A DNA stretch of 64,000 bases from Cohnella sp. WQ 127256 (GCF_024519285.1 NZ_JAMZCY010000001.1:806001-870000), one strand, 5' to 3'; shown: positions 16,626-26,026, counted from the stretch's first letter. Numbers and translations are program-made. Notes: generated by a model not told the origin, from the letters alone.

Positions 16626-17321
16626 ATGGCCTTCTGGCTTTGGTTGCTTTGGATTGCGGGGACAATTGTTGTTGTATGCTTCATCGCAGCTTTATTTTCG
16701 AGGATCCGTGTTCGTGTTCGTTATTCGCGTAGCGGTCATTTGGATCAGCTTGTAGTTGTCACTCAAGCTTTGTACGGATTGTTTCATTATCAGATTATTC
16801 TACCGACCATTGTTATTCGTGACTGGAGCGTCATTTTTCGCGAACAAAGTGTTGGGGGATTGCCTGGTGGCCACAATCAAAAGAAAAAAAGACGTTTCAT
16901 CGGTAGAGGGACTATTCTTCGATACGCCAGAGCTTATAGGACACTTTTACTATCGACTAAGAAATTCAAGCGCTGGGCTAGACAATCGATGAAAAAAGTG
17001 GAGTGTACCCGTTGGCGGCTTGATTTCCGCGTAGGAACGGGGGATGCTGCTTCAACGGCGGTTGTGTCAGGCTTGTTATGGGCAATATCCGGATGTGCTT
17101 CGGGAATTGCCGGACAATACATAACATTAAAGACTTCCCCGCAAGGCCAGGTAGCGACTAATTACTCTGCGCCTGAATTTACGGTCGTTTGGGAAGCGGA
17201 TTTTCGCATTCGCTTAGGCACAGCTTTGGGGGTAATACTTAAGCTTGGCACGAAAACGATTCAGTTAAAGAAGGCTATCCGTGCTTGGCGCAATTGGTTA
17301 TCAGGGCCTAAGGAAGCTTAA
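16626..17321 (+). CDS. ytfI: DUF2953 membrane protein (YtfI-like)
   Basis: A 231-residue protein with one N-terminal membrane helix (about 3-23) followed by a basic, probably intracellular domain. It resembles YtfI, which is next to ytfJ in Bacillus. Its function is not established; association with sporulation is inferred from its neighbours. ATG 16626 directly follows a GGCGGGGGAGG ribosome binding site. Confidence 0.75.
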   Translation: MAFWLWLLWIAGTIVVVCFIAALFSRIRVRVRYSRSGHLDQLVVVTQALYGLFHYQIILPTIVIRDWSVIFREQSVGGLPGGHNQKKKRRFIGRGTILRYARAYRTLLLSTKKFKRWARQSMKKVECTRWRLDFRVGTGDAASTAVVSGLLWAISGCASGIAGQYITLKTSPQGQVATNYSAPEFTVVWEADFRIRLGTALGVILKLGTKTIQLKKAIRAWRNWLSGPKEA

Positions 17322-17415
17322 TTTTGCTTCGTACATACTCGCTCCTCATAGTGCGCACAATACAAAAAGCGTAGGTAAGTTCTTTTCTATATCGCGAATC
17401 GAGGAGGAGTAAACA

Positions 17416-17901
17416 ATGGCTGAGCATCCAATTAACGGTTTAATGCAAACCGCCATGGAGAACATTAAGGACATGGTGGACGTCAATACTATTGTCGGCG
17501 AACCGGTTCAAACACCTGACGGCAGCGTGATTTTACCAATATCTAAAGTTGGTTTCGGATTTGCTGCTGGGGGGAGTGAGTTTACTGGCATAGAAGACCC
17601 TTCAGGGGGTTCTCACCAGAAGTCAAATGGACAAGACGGACATAATGCCTCAGTATCCCTCCCTTTCGGTGGAGGTAGTGGTGGTGGTGTCTCCATTACG
17701 CCAATTGCGTTTCTCGTCGTAGGCTCGCAAGGCGTCAAGGTTGTACCGTTGGATAATCAGACCCATCTTCTTGAACGCTTAATTGACGCTGCTCCACTAT
17801 GGGTTGATAAGCTGAAAAATGCTTTCCAGAGCAATCACGACTCCACTACGAGTACCCACATTTCAGCTGACATCTCTAAATCATCTGACAATATGATGTA
17901 A
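17416..17901 (+). CDS. ytfJ: Spore germination/sporulation protein YtfJ (GerW family)
   Basis: A 161-residue protein of the GerW family. In B. subtilis it is a sigma-F/G dependent forespore protein needed for normal response to some germinants. The conserved segment TIVGEPVQTPDGSVILPISKV and the glycine-rich GGGSGGG stretch with ITPIAFLVVG are clear. GAGGAGG precedes ATG 17416. A terminator follows. Confidence 0.9.
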   Translation: MAEHPINGLMQTAMENIKDMVDVNTIVGEPVQTPDGSVILPISKVGFGFAAGGSEFTGIEDPSGGSHQKSNGQDGHNASVSLPFGGGSGGGVSITPIAFLVVGSQGVKVVPLDNQTHLLERLIDAAPLWVDKLKNAFQSNHDSTTSTHISADISKSSDNMM

Positions 17902-17939
17902 CACTCAAATACTCATAAAGTTATTTACTTTTACCGATC

Positions 17940-17967
17940 TACCGACCTATTGGTCGGTATTTTTTTA
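17940..17967 (+). terminator. Terminator after ytfJ
   Basis: ACCGACC pairs with GGTCGGT around a four-base loop and is followed by seven Ts. Confidence 0.9.
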
Positions 17968-18000
17968 TGAACCCGCCTATCCAAAAGTCGCATACCACTT

Positions 18001-18029
18001 ACATACTTTTGGACATGCTTACATAAAAT
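18001..18029 (+). promoter_or_regulatory. Candidate sigma-E promoter of dacB-spmA-spmB
   Basis: ACATACTT (18001-18008), a 13-bp spacer and CATAAAAT (18022-18029) fit the sigma-E consensus (-10 CATACAAT). The same geometry occurs before spoIVA in this window. dacB, spmA and spmB are a sigma-E operon in B. subtilis. The -35 element overlaps an inverted repeat, TCCAAAAGT/ACTTTTGGA (17980-17988 and 18005-18013). Confidence 0.55.
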
Positions 18030-18096
18030 TGATACATGGACGATTGTAACGGTCTCAAGAAAGCAAAGAGCGGCAAGTGATTTGAGGAGGATACGC

Positions 18097-19323
18097 ATGT
18101 TCACCTTGACCAGATATCATTTACCACGTTTCATCGGAATGGGAATAATTACGGTTTCATTGTTTTTGGTGCCCGTTCATACCGCTGTATCCGCAACGCA
18201 AGAAGCCGCGCCTGAAGAAGCAGGAATACCAAATCCACCGATGAATCACGCCAAATCTGCGGCGCTCATTGACGTTACCTCTGGGCGTATTTTGTTCAGC
18301 CAGCGAGGGGATGAGCCCATGAAAATCGCTAGCTTAACGAAGATCATGACAGCGATCGTTGCGATCGAGCACGGCCAGTTGGATAGCACGGTTAAAGTGA
18401 GCACTCGTGCAGCGGGTAAAGAAGGCTCTTCGCTTTTTCTGAAGGCTGGGGAGAAGATTTCGCTGCGAAATGTGCTTTACGGCCTTATGCTTCGTTCAGG
18501 CAATGATGCTGCAACGGCCGTAGCAGAGCATGTCGGAGGCTCTGTCGAAGGCTTCGCTTACCTGATGAATCAGAAAGCTGAGGAAATCGGACTTACCCAT
18601 AGTCACTTCATGAATCCGCACGGATTAGATGAACAAGGTCATTATTCATCAGCGAATGATTTGGCCAAGCTTACTGCTTATGCCATGCACAATTCAGACT
18701 TCAAAGAAATTGTTAAAACTCAAGTGAAGACCGCTCCTAACCCGAATGATTCCTGGGATTATAAATGGGTGAACAAAAATAAGATGCTAACGATGTATGA
18801 AGGTGCAGATGGTGTTAAAACCGGGTATACGAAGCAAGCCTTACGTACACTCGTCAGTTCTGCTACTAGGAATGGTCAGCAGCTTGTTGCCGTTACCTTG
18901 AACGACGGGGATGATTGGCGTGATCACATGAATTTACTCGATTATGGATTTGCTCATTTCCCCCTTACCAGTGTCACGAAAGCGGGTGAGCGTGTCGCCG
19001 GATACCCTTACAAGGTATCGAACAGCTTCGTATATCCATTCGCAGCAGGGGAACGTGATCAGTTAGATATTCGATTGGCTCCTTTGCGAGAAGGAACAGT
19101 CCATTATAATTTGGGCTACCGGGGACAGCTAAAATTTGTCTTGAAAGATAAGCTCATCGGAACCGTTACCATCATTGAGGCAACAGATCAGCAGCAATCA
19201 CAGCAGACGATTGAGATGGAGGATTCAGAACCGTCTAACGCTCGTGCAACAGCAGGACAACATTCATTTCTCACAGCGATGAGATCTACAATAAGAGCAC
19301 TGTTTCTGCAAGAGGGGGCGTAG
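18097..19323 (+). CDS. dacB: D-alanyl-D-alanine carboxypeptidase DacB (PBP5*)
   Basis: A mother-cell low-molecular-weight PBP that trims stem peptides in spore cortex. Motifs are SLTK, SGN (in LMLRSGNDAAT) and KTG (in GVKTGYT). A signal peptide covers about the first 35 residues, and the C-terminal region ends in a likely amphipathic anchor. The protein is 408 residues from ATG 18097, 6 bp after GAGGAGG. It is followed 2 bp later by spmA, the order seen in Bacillus. It is a distant paralogue of the dacF product at 2.2 kb. Confidence 0.92.
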   Translation: MFTLTRYHLPRFIGMGIITVSLFLVPVHTAVSATQEAAPEEAGIPNPPMNHAKSAALIDVTSGRILFSQRGDEPMKIASLTKIMTAIVAIEHGQLDSTVKVSTRAAGKEGSSLFLKAGEKISLRNVLYGLMLRSGNDAATAVAEHVGGSVEGFAYLMNQKAEEIGLTHSHFMNPHGLDEQGHYSSANDLAKLTAYAMHNSDFKEIVKTQVKTAPNPNDSWDYKWVNKNKMLTMYEGADGVKTGYTKQALRTLVSSATRNGQQLVAVTLNDGDDWRDHMNLLDYGFAHFPLTSVTKAGERVAGYPYKVSNSFVYPFAAGERDQLDIRLAPLREGTVHYNLGYRGQLKFVLKDKLIGTVTIIEATDQQQSQQTIEMEDSEPSNARATAGQHSFLTAMRSTIRALFLQEGA

Positions 19324-19325
19324 AG

Positions 19326-19994
19326 ATGGTGAATTGGATTTGGATGGGGATGATCGTGTTCAGTGTTGTGTTTGGTGCAGCGAATGGCAAAATGGAGCAA
19401 GTCGCTGAAGCGGCATTCGGTGGTGCGCAGACTGGAGTTACTGTATGTTTAGGCCTCATTAGCATTCTCGTATTCTGGATGGGACTCATGCGAATTGCAG
19501 AGGATGCGGGACTCGTACGAAAGCTATCCGTTCTGTTGGCTCCGATTGTCAGAAAGCTGTTCCCAGACGTTCCGGCGGATCATCCTGCGATGGGGTACAT
19601 TCTATCGAATATGAGTGCGAATTTGCTAGGCTTAGGAAACGCAGCAACACCGATGGGAATCAAGGCCATGCAGGAGCTGCAGAAGCTTAGCGCGGAGCCT
19701 ACAGTAGCAACTCCAGCGATGTGTACACTTCTAGCTCTAAATACTGCAAGTATTACGCTGGTCCCTACGACGATGATAGCGATCCGGATGAATTTCGGCT
19801 CCGTTCATCCTGCGGATATCGTTGCCCCTACTTTATTGGCAACAATCATATCCACCGGGGCAGCCATCCTAATTGATAGGTGGTATCGTAGCAAAAATAA
19901 AACACCGCCCACCTCTTCATCAATTCGAATGAATAAGGGGGCTGCACCTCCAACATCCCAGATTAACCCTTCCGCTCCCGCAGGGGGAGGCTGA
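19326..19994 (+). CDS. spmA: Spore maturation protein A
   Basis: A multi-pass membrane protein of 222 residues related to nucleoside-transporter gate domains. With SpmB it is needed for full spore core dehydration in B. subtilis. Conserved stretches include FGAANGKMEQVAEAAF and NMSANLLGLGNAATPMGIKAM. The C-terminal ~30 residues are Pro/Ser-rich and variable. It begins 2 bp after the dacB stop. Confidence 0.94.
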   Translation: MVNWIWMGMIVFSVVFGAANGKMEQVAEAAFGGAQTGVTVCLGLISILVFWMGLMRIAEDAGLVRKLSVLLAPIVRKLFPDVPADHPAMGYILSNMSANLLGLGNAATPMGIKAMQELQKLSAEPTVATPAMCTLLALNTASITLVPTTMIAIRMNFGSVHPADIVAPTLLATIISTGAAILIDRWYRSKNKTPPTSSSIRMNKGAAPPTSQINPSAPAGGG

Positions 19995-19999
19995 TTCTA

Positions 20000-20539
20000 T
20001 TGGTCGAGTTGATTCAGATTGTATCCACTTGGACGATACCTGTACTTATAGCCTTTATTCCTTTATACGCGTCACTCCGTAAAGTACCTGTTTATGAATC
20101 TTTTATTGATGGGGCCAAGGACGGTTTCCAAACAGCCATTAGCATCATCCCTCACTTAGTTGGCATGATGACAGCAATCAGCATGTTCAGAGCATCTGGA
20201 GCAATGGACGCTTTCGTAGGGTTAATTAGACCTTTGTTAGAGGGCTTTGGAATTCCAGGTGATGTGCTGCCCCTCGCCCTACTTCGTCCGATAACTGGAG
20301 CGGGCTCATTAGCCTTTGTTACGGATCTAATTAAAGAACAAGGGCCGGATACTTTCGTCGCACGGATTGCCTCGACCATTCAAGGTAGCACGGACACAAC
20401 TTTATATGTTCTAACGGTTTATTTCGGTGCAATAGGCATTCGGAATTCACGTTATGCATTAAAAGTAGGCTTATTATCTGATCTAGTTGGGTTCTTTGCT
20501 GCTGTTGCCGCTTGCTGGTTGATGTTTGGCTTGGTATGA
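20000..20539 (+). CDS. spmB: Spore maturation protein B
   Basis: A 179-residue membrane partner of SpmA with the same gate-type fold; conserved parts are FIDGAKDGFQTAISIIPHLVGMMTA and RPITGAGSLAF. The TTG start at 20000 lies ten bp after GGGGGAGG. It is translationally close to spmA (5 bp gap). Confidence 0.94.
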   Translation: MVELIQIVSTWTIPVLIAFIPLYASLRKVPVYESFIDGAKDGFQTAISIIPHLVGMMTAISMFRASGAMDAFVGLIRPLLEGFGIPGDVLPLALLRPITGAGSLAFVTDLIKEQGPDTFVARIASTIQGSTDTTLYVLTVYFGAIGIRNSRYALKVGLLSDLVGFFAAVAACWLMFGLV

Positions 20540-20560
20540 TGGGTAATGAGGTGAACGACC

Positions 20561-21328
20561 GTGGAGGAAAGATTACAGAAGGTTCTTGCTAATGCCGGTG
20601 TTGCTTCTAGGCGCAAATGCGAAGATCTCATTACAGCCGGTAAAGTTACGGTTAATGGAGAAGTCGTAACAGAGCTTGGGGTCAAAGCCGATCCAACTAA
20701 AGATACCATAACGGTATCTGGTAAACCGATTAAGAAAGAAGCTAAGGTTTATCTGATGTTCAACAAGCCCAAGGGAGTCATTACAAGCGTATCCGATCCC
20801 CAAGGCCGAAGTGTCGTTATGGACTATTTGAAGGAAATCAAGGAGCGGTTATATCCGGTCGGACGATTGGATTACGATTCTGAAGGTTTGCTACTCATGA
20901 CGAATGATGGTGACCTAGCTCATAAGCTAACTCATCCGAGCCATCATGTACCGAAAACCTATCATGCCACAGTGGAGCGAGTTCCCCATGGTAATTCATT
21001 GGAGAAATTGGTGAAGGGCATCAAGCTTGAGGATGGGATAACGGCTCCGGCTGAAGTTGAATATCATGATATCGATCCTGAGAAGAAGTTTGCGACGATA
21101 TCTATTACGATTCATGAAGGACGTAACCGTCAAGTACGCCGGATGTTCGACGCGATTCATCATCCTGTTACTCGATTGAAAAGGATTTCCTTCGGAGGCT
21201 TGTTTCTTAATAATTTACAGCGGGGCAAACATCGACGACTTACAGCAGAAGAGGTAAGAAAGCTTGAAGAGTCGGTAGCGGGAATCGCCATCGATCCTGA
21301 AGCAACGCTAGAAGATACAATCGATTGA
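20561..21328 (+). CDS. rluB: 23S rRNA pseudouridine synthase RluB-type
   Basis: Converts a uridine of 23S rRNA (2605 in E. coli numbering) to pseudouridine. An N-terminal S4 RNA-binding domain (about 1-60) is followed by the RsuA-family catalytic domain with the aspartate in GRLDYDSEGLLL and the EGRNRQVRRMF motif. The protein is 255 residues with a GTG start at 20561. In B. subtilis the equivalent gene (ypuL) also follows spmB. Confidence 0.93.
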   Translation: MEERLQKVLANAGVASRRKCEDLITAGKVTVNGEVVTELGVKADPTKDTITVSGKPIKKEAKVYLMFNKPKGVITSVSDPQGRSVVMDYLKEIKERLYPVGRLDYDSEGLLLMTNDGDLAHKLTHPSHHVPKTYHATVERVPHGNSLEKLVKGIKLEDGITAPAEVEYHDIDPEKKFATISITIHEGRNRQVRRMFDAIHHPVTRLKRISFGGLFLNNLQRGKHRRLTAEEVRKLEESVAGIAIDPEATLEDTID

Positions 21329-21349
21329 GAATTCAGAGCTGTCAAATAA

Positions 21350-21620
21350 GGACAACGGTTTTTTGAAATGCAAGGGGTTGTCCTAAGAGTGAAATGCTCC
21401 CCAAACAGTAGACAGGTGTAATAATAAAACCTGATACCGTTAGGGGAGTATTTTCTATGTACAAAAGTAAACTTAGTGCTGCTGAAACTCTTGAAAATGA
21501 GTACGGAAAAGTGAAGCGACTGAAAATCGGATTGAAACGGGAGGCGGGTCACAATGAGCTCGAGATCGCGTTGCTCCAGTAACTTCCCAAGCAGCAAGTG
21601 GTCACCCTTTTTATTGTACT
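21350..21620 (+). mobile_element. Probable IS3-family (IS150-like) remnant
   Basis: The 418 bp between rluB and resA holds a left-end-like TGCTCCCCAAACAGTAGACAG and, at 21456, an ATG opening a 41-codon frame that starts MYKSKLSA and ends in KRLKIGLKREAGHNELEIALLQ. It looks like the two ends of an IS OrfA helix-turn-helix/leucine-zipper protein joined by an internal deletion. No second transposase frame or DDE catalytic part remains. The call is by resemblance; ends and target duplications could not be fixed. Confidence 0.45.
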
Positions 21621-21681
21621 AAATTAGACATACAAAGCTGCTGAATCGTGAGGAAAATCAACGTATACTGGAGAAGGTCGA

Positions 21682-21710
21682 TTGATGATGGACGATCATT
21701 CCGCTACAAT
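21682..21710 (+). promoter_or_regulatory. Candidate sigma-A promoter of resABC
   Basis: TTGATG (21682-21687), a 17-bp spacer and TACAAT (21705-21710) lie 37 bp before the resA start, just downstream of the IS remnant. Confidence 0.5.
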
Positions 21711-21746
21711 GGAAGTAATGAATTACGGGTGGGGAGTAGGTTATAT

Positions 21747-22274
21747 ATGGGACGTTATCGCAAATCAATACAATACATAATATTGGCTGCTGTACTCCTA
21801 GTAGGAGGCTATGCGATCGCCAATTCTTTATTTTCGAAGAGTGTCGTACTAACTAAGGGAGACAAGCCTCCATCTTTCCGTCTAGCTGGCTTAGACAATG
21901 AGGTTCATGAGCTACAGGATTATGAAGGGAAGCCTCTCATCTTGAATTTCTGGGGTACGTTCTGTCCCCCTTGCCGTGATGAAATGCCCGCCCTGCAGAA
22001 GCAGTATGATAAATGGAAAGGGGAAGGACTTGAACTTGTGGGAATCAACTTGAGCGAGGATAAGTTAACCGTTGAAAGCTTCATTCGACAAGTTGGAGTG
22101 AGCTTCCCGATTCTAATGGATAAGGATAAGAAAACGGAGAAGAAGTACGGTCTTAAGCAATACCCGACCACATTTTTCATTACCCCTAAGGGTGTAATCC
22201 AAGAGGTTGTCATCGGTGGTTTATTGTCCGAAGAGGAAATAGAAGTACGCGTGCAGAGGTTAATGAAATCTTGA
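21747..22274 (+). CDS. resA: Thiol-disulfide oxidoreductase ResA
   Basis: A membrane-anchored, extracytoplasmic thioredoxin-like protein that reduces the heme-binding cysteines of apocytochrome c. An N-terminal anchor helix (about 8-27) precedes the thioredoxin fold with active site CPPC in NFWGTFCPPCRDEMP. The length is 175 residues from ATG 21747. It heads the resABC-resDE gene cluster. Confidence 0.94.
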   Translation: MGRYRKSIQYIILAAVLLVGGYAIANSLFSKSVVLTKGDKPPSFRLAGLDNEVHELQDYEGKPLILNFWGTFCPPCRDEMPALQKQYDKWKGEGLELVGINLSEDKLTVESFIRQVGVSFPILMDKDKKTEKKYGLKQYPTTFFITPKGVIQEVVIGGLLSEEEIEVRVQRLMKS

Positions 22275-22299
22275 ATGCAAAGTTAAGGAGGCAATACAG

Positions 22300-24009
22300 T
22301 TGTTCCAGAACACCAAGTGCGAGTGTGGACACCAGAATCCTGTAGGTACGGTATTGTGCGAGTCATGCGGCAAGCCCCTACTCGAGGAATTACTGACCGA
22401 CGAGAGCGCCCCACTTGAAATGAGATACGACGGGGTAGCCCGTAGATCCCAGAAAGCGAACCCTCATATTGTAGATCGGATTTGGAATTTTTTCTCATCG
22501 GTAAAAATTGCCGTTTATCTGATTGCAATTACGCTTGTAGGAGCTTGTCTCGGTACGATTTTCCAACAAGAAAATACTTTGATCAATATGACCGAGAGAT
22601 CGGAGTTCGCAGCCTTTTACAAAGAGCAGCACGGAACGTTTGGCGTCATCTACCATGCGTTAGGCTTGTCGAGAACGTACGAGTCTTGGTGGTTCGTCTT
22701 GCTTCTCGTTATGATTGGCACCTCGCTCGTCATATGTAGTCTAGATCGAGTTCTGCCGCTCTATCGCGCTCTATCTAAACAGCAGATTCGTAAGCATCTC
22801 CAATTCATCACACGACAACAGGTTGTTTACAACGGGACAGTTGAAGGTGATCAAGAAGCATGGCTTACTGAATTAGGTAAACAGCTTAAACGTAAGCACT
22901 ATCGTGTATATCAGGAAAAGGGAGCTTTGCTAGCAGAGAAAAATAGATTTAGCCGATGGGGACCGTATATTAACCACATTGGACTTATTATTTTCCTACT
23001 CGCAGTATTAGGTCGCAGTATACCTGCCTGGCATATGGATAAATATCTCACTCTCTATGAAGGAGAAACGAGACAAATCCCAGATACGAATTATTACGTA
23101 AAAAATGAAAACTTCACTGTGGACTATTATACAGATGATGAGCTTGCGAACAATCAGAAAGGGACGAAGGTCGTTAAGCTGTACGAGACGGAAGCCCGTT
23201 TATACGAATGTACGGACGCTTGTGATGATCCGATGAAAGAACCTGTTCTGACCGAAGTTAAGCATCATAACATTCGAGTGAATAGCGCGCTTTCATATAA
23301 GGGCTTGAAGTTGTATCAGAATAGCTACCAAGAACGAGTACGTTTCATCTCTGTTAAGCCGTCTTTAATAAACTCTGCAACAGGTAAATCATTAGGCACG
23401 TTCGAATTGTCCATGGATCATCCAGCTGAGAAGCTTGAAGTTGGGTCTTATAAGCTGACGCTTAGTGATTATTATCCGGATTTCTCCTTAGATGATAAAA
23501 GCCAGCCAATGACTAAGACGAGGGAGCCAAACAATCCTGCGTTCGTGATCAGAGTCAATGGTCCGAACATTCAAGCTGCTGGAGAATTATATATCTATTT
23601 CGCAATGCCTAGCGAGAAAAGTAAATATTATGAGAAAATTATCAATGAGAGCTTTAAGCAAAGAGGAGATAATACGGGACTTTTCACAATTAAGGTGGAA
23701 AACCCGATCGTCGATGGTAAAATGAATAATATCACCTATTCCGAATATTCGACTTATTTGAACATCCGAGTGGACAAGGCTATGCCTTACATTTGGTTCG
23801 GTGCAGCGATTTCTATGATTGGACTCATCATGGGCTTCTACTGGCAGCATAGGCGGATATGGTTGAGGTTTGATGATCATTCACTTTCACTCGGAGGTCA
23901 TACAAACAAAAATAGCTTTGGTCTAAGGGCTGATGTTGCTTGGGCTTTGGGGAAAACCGGTATCGAGGTAGAACCCAAATCGCTTGATAATAGGAGGAAT
24001 GTACGTTGA
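22300..24009 (+). CDS. resB: Cytochrome c biogenesis protein ResB
   Basis: The large membrane subunit of the system II heme delivery/cytochrome c synthetase complex, 569 residues. A short N-terminal zinc-ribbon-like segment has Cys7, Cys9, Cys20 and Cys23. Membrane segments follow near 65-85 and 120-145 and in the central part, then a large extracytoplasmic domain and a C-terminal helix. The TTG start at 22300 lies 9 bp after AAGGAGG. It overlaps resC by 4 bp. Confidence 0.93.
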   Translation: MFQNTKCECGHQNPVGTVLCESCGKPLLEELLTDESAPLEMRYDGVARRSQKANPHIVDRIWNFFSSVKIAVYLIAITLVGACLGTIFQQENTLINMTERSEFAAFYKEQHGTFGVIYHALGLSRTYESWWFVLLLVMIGTSLVICSLDRVLPLYRALSKQQIRKHLQFITRQQVVYNGTVEGDQEAWLTELGKQLKRKHYRVYQEKGALLAEKNRFSRWGPYINHIGLIIFLLAVLGRSIPAWHMDKYLTLYEGETRQIPDTNYYVKNENFTVDYYTDDELANNQKGTKVVKLYETEARLYECTDACDDPMKEPVLTEVKHHNIRVNSALSYKGLKLYQNSYQERVRFISVKPSLINSATGKSLGTFELSMDHPAEKLEVGSYKLTLSDYYPDFSLDDKSQPMTKTREPNNPAFVIRVNGPNIQAAGELYIYFAMPSEKSKYYEKIINESFKQRGDNTGLFTIKVENPIVDGKMNNITYSEYSTYLNIRVDKAMPYIWFGAAISMIGLIMGFYWQHRRIWLRFDDHSLSLGGHTNKNSFGLRADVAWALGKTGIEVEPKSLDNRRNVR

Positions 24010-25274
24010 CGTTGAATGGGTGGATAGATTTCAGCAGTGATGCTTTTATAGTTGCTTTTTATTTGTATTGTGCCTCATTTATATGCTTCGCGATCGCGGT
24101 TGCAGGAAAGCGTTGGAGCAACCGTAAACCGGAGGATCACACTTCCCGTTGGGGGAAAATTGGCTTTGGCTTGGCCGTGCTTGGATGGCTTGCACATCTG
24201 ACTTTCTTCTTTACCCGATGGTATGGTGGCGGACATATTCCGACAAGTAATATGTATGAGTTTATGACTTTTCTAGGTATGGCGATAATGTTCGCATTCA
24301 TCGTTGTGCATCTCATTTACCGCAACATGATCTTGGGAGCCTTCGCGCTGCCTCTGATTATTATTATTATCGCTTATGCTTCTGTATTTCCTTCTGAAGT
24401 GCAGCCGCTCATTCCGGCATTAAATAACTATTGGTTGAAAATACATGTTACAACGGCGGCGACTGGTGAAGCCTTCTTTGCAGTTGGATTTGCCGCAGCT
24501 CTTATGCAGCTTATTCGAGTGGTCGATTTTACCCGCACAGACAAAGCGGGTAAACGCTCGCAGTTCTGGACGGAGTTCTCTCTGTTTGTCATTATCGTTC
24601 TTATTGGCTTCCTTGTTGCTGTGTTTACGTTCCGTGCTGCGGGATATGAGTCAACCTTTAACCAAGAGACGATCGTGATTGATGACGCTGGTATTGCCAA
24701 ATCATCCGTTAAAGAAGTGATATACAGCTTACCGCCTCTAGTAGCTCCTTATAATAGCGAAGCAGTTTCATTCCAATCCTTCATTGGAATGAAAGAGCCA
24801 TTGTTTGAATCCCCATCTTGGTTAAATGGTGCCAATGCGGGACGCAAGCTCAATACAGTAATATGGTCAGTCATTGCCGGTCTCCTGCTATACGGTGTGC
24901 TCCGATTGTTCGCACGCAAGAAGCTCGCGGCGGTTATTCATCCTCATCTGTCTGATATAGACCCGGATGATTTGGAGGAAATTAGTTACCGTGCTATTGC
25001 AATCGGATTCCCTATCTTTACACTGGGTGCGCTCATCTTTGCCATGATATGGGCAGAAATCGCTTGGTCACGTTTCTGGGGCTGGGATCCGAAGGAAGTA
25101 TGGGCTCTCGTTACATTTTTGTTTTACAGTGTTTACTTGCATCTCCGATTGTCTCGCGGATGGCAAGGAACGCGCTCGGCGTGGCTGGCGGTTATCGGCT
25201 TCCTTGTCGTTATGTTTACCTTAGTAGGTGTTAATCTCGTCATTGCCGGGTTGCATTCATACTCCGGAGTATAA
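24006..25274 (+). CDS. resC: Cytochrome c biogenesis protein ResC (CcsA/CcsB type)
   Basis: The heme-handling partner of ResB, 422 residues, many membrane segments. The tryptophan-rich heme-binding signature WSRFWGWDPKEVWALVTF lies near the C-terminus with flanking histidines, for example in VYLHLRL. The TTG start overlaps the resB stop, so expression is coupled. Confidence 0.95.
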   Translation: MTLNGWIDFSSDAFIVAFYLYCASFICFAIAVAGKRWSNRKPEDHTSRWGKIGFGLAVLGWLAHLTFFFTRWYGGGHIPTSNMYEFMTFLGMAIMFAFIVVHLIYRNMILGAFALPLIIIIIAYASVFPSEVQPLIPALNNYWLKIHVTTAATGEAFFAVGFAAALMQLIRVVDFTRTDKAGKRSQFWTEFSLFVIIVLIGFLVAVFTFRAAGYESTFNQETIVIDDAGIAKSSVKEVIYSLPPLVAPYNSEAVSFQSFIGMKEPLFESPSWLNGANAGRKLNTVIWSVIAGLLLYGVLRLFARKKLAAVIHPHLSDIDPDDLEEISYRAIAIGFPIFTLGALIFAMIWAEIAWSRFWGWDPKEVWALVTFLFYSVYLHLRLSRGWQGTRSAWLAVIGFLVVMFTLVGVNLVIAGLHSYSGV

Positions 25275-25312
25275 GATAGACTTAGAACATAGAGCCGAGA
25301 GGGTGCATTCGT

Positions 25313-26026
25313 ATGAATACAGGAAATCGGATTTTGGTAGTGGATGACGAGGAAAGAATTCGTCGATTGCTCAGAATGTATTTGGAGAAGGAAGGCTATA
25401 TCATCGATGAGGCGGAGGATGGTGAAACCGCTCTTCGTAAAGCACAAGAGGAAGAATTCGATCTCATCGTGCTAGATCTTATGCTTCCAGGTATCGATGG
25501 GCTTGAGGTATGTGCACGCCTGCGCCAGCAGAAAGCGACTCCAGTACTTATGCTCACGGCTAAAGGTGAAGAAGTAAATCGAGTTCAAGGGTTTGAAGTG
25601 GGCGCGGATGATTATGTCGTGAAGCCATTTAGTCCACGGGAAGTTATTTTCCGGATTAAAGCGATCCTTCGTCGTTCGTCTGCGACAGCTTTCTTATCCA
25701 AAGAATTGAATACAAGTAACAACATCGTATTTCCTTATTTAATTATCGAGCATGATGCGCATCGCGTCATCGCTAGTAGCCAAGAAGTGAACTTAACACC
25801 TAAGGAATATGAGCTTCTTCACTATTTAGCAAGTACTCCGGACAAAGTATTCTCCCGTGAAGAACTACTTAAAGATGTTTGGAACTACGATTTCTTCGGC
25901 GATCTGCGTACGGTTGACACTCATGTGAAGCGGCTGCGCGAGAAGCTAAACCGTGTATCCTCGGAAGCGGCGTCGATGATTACGACAGTATGGGGAGTCG
26001 GCTACAAGTTAGAGGCGGCGAAGTAG
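25313..26026 (+). CDS. resD: Response regulator ResD
   Basis: An OmpR-family response regulator of 237 residues. The receiver domain (about 6-120) has the acidic pair DDEE, phospho-acceptor Asp in VLDLMLPG and Lys in DDYVVKPFS; the winged-helix effector domain occupies the C-terminal ~100 residues. In B. subtilis ResD with ResE controls genes for aerobic and anaerobic respiration, including resABC. A 3-bp gap separates it from resE. Confidence 0.94.
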   Translation: MNTGNRILVVDDEERIRRLLRMYLEKEGYIIDEAEDGETALRKAQEEEFDLIVLDLMLPGIDGLEVCARLRQQKATPVLMLTAKGEEVNRVQGFEVGADDYVVKPFSPREVIFRIKAILRRSSATAFLSKELNTSNNIVFPYLIIEHDAHRVIASSQEVNLTPKEYELLHYLASTPDKVFSREELLKDVWNYDFFGDLRTVDTHVKRLREKLNRVSSEAASMITTVWGVGYKLEAAK

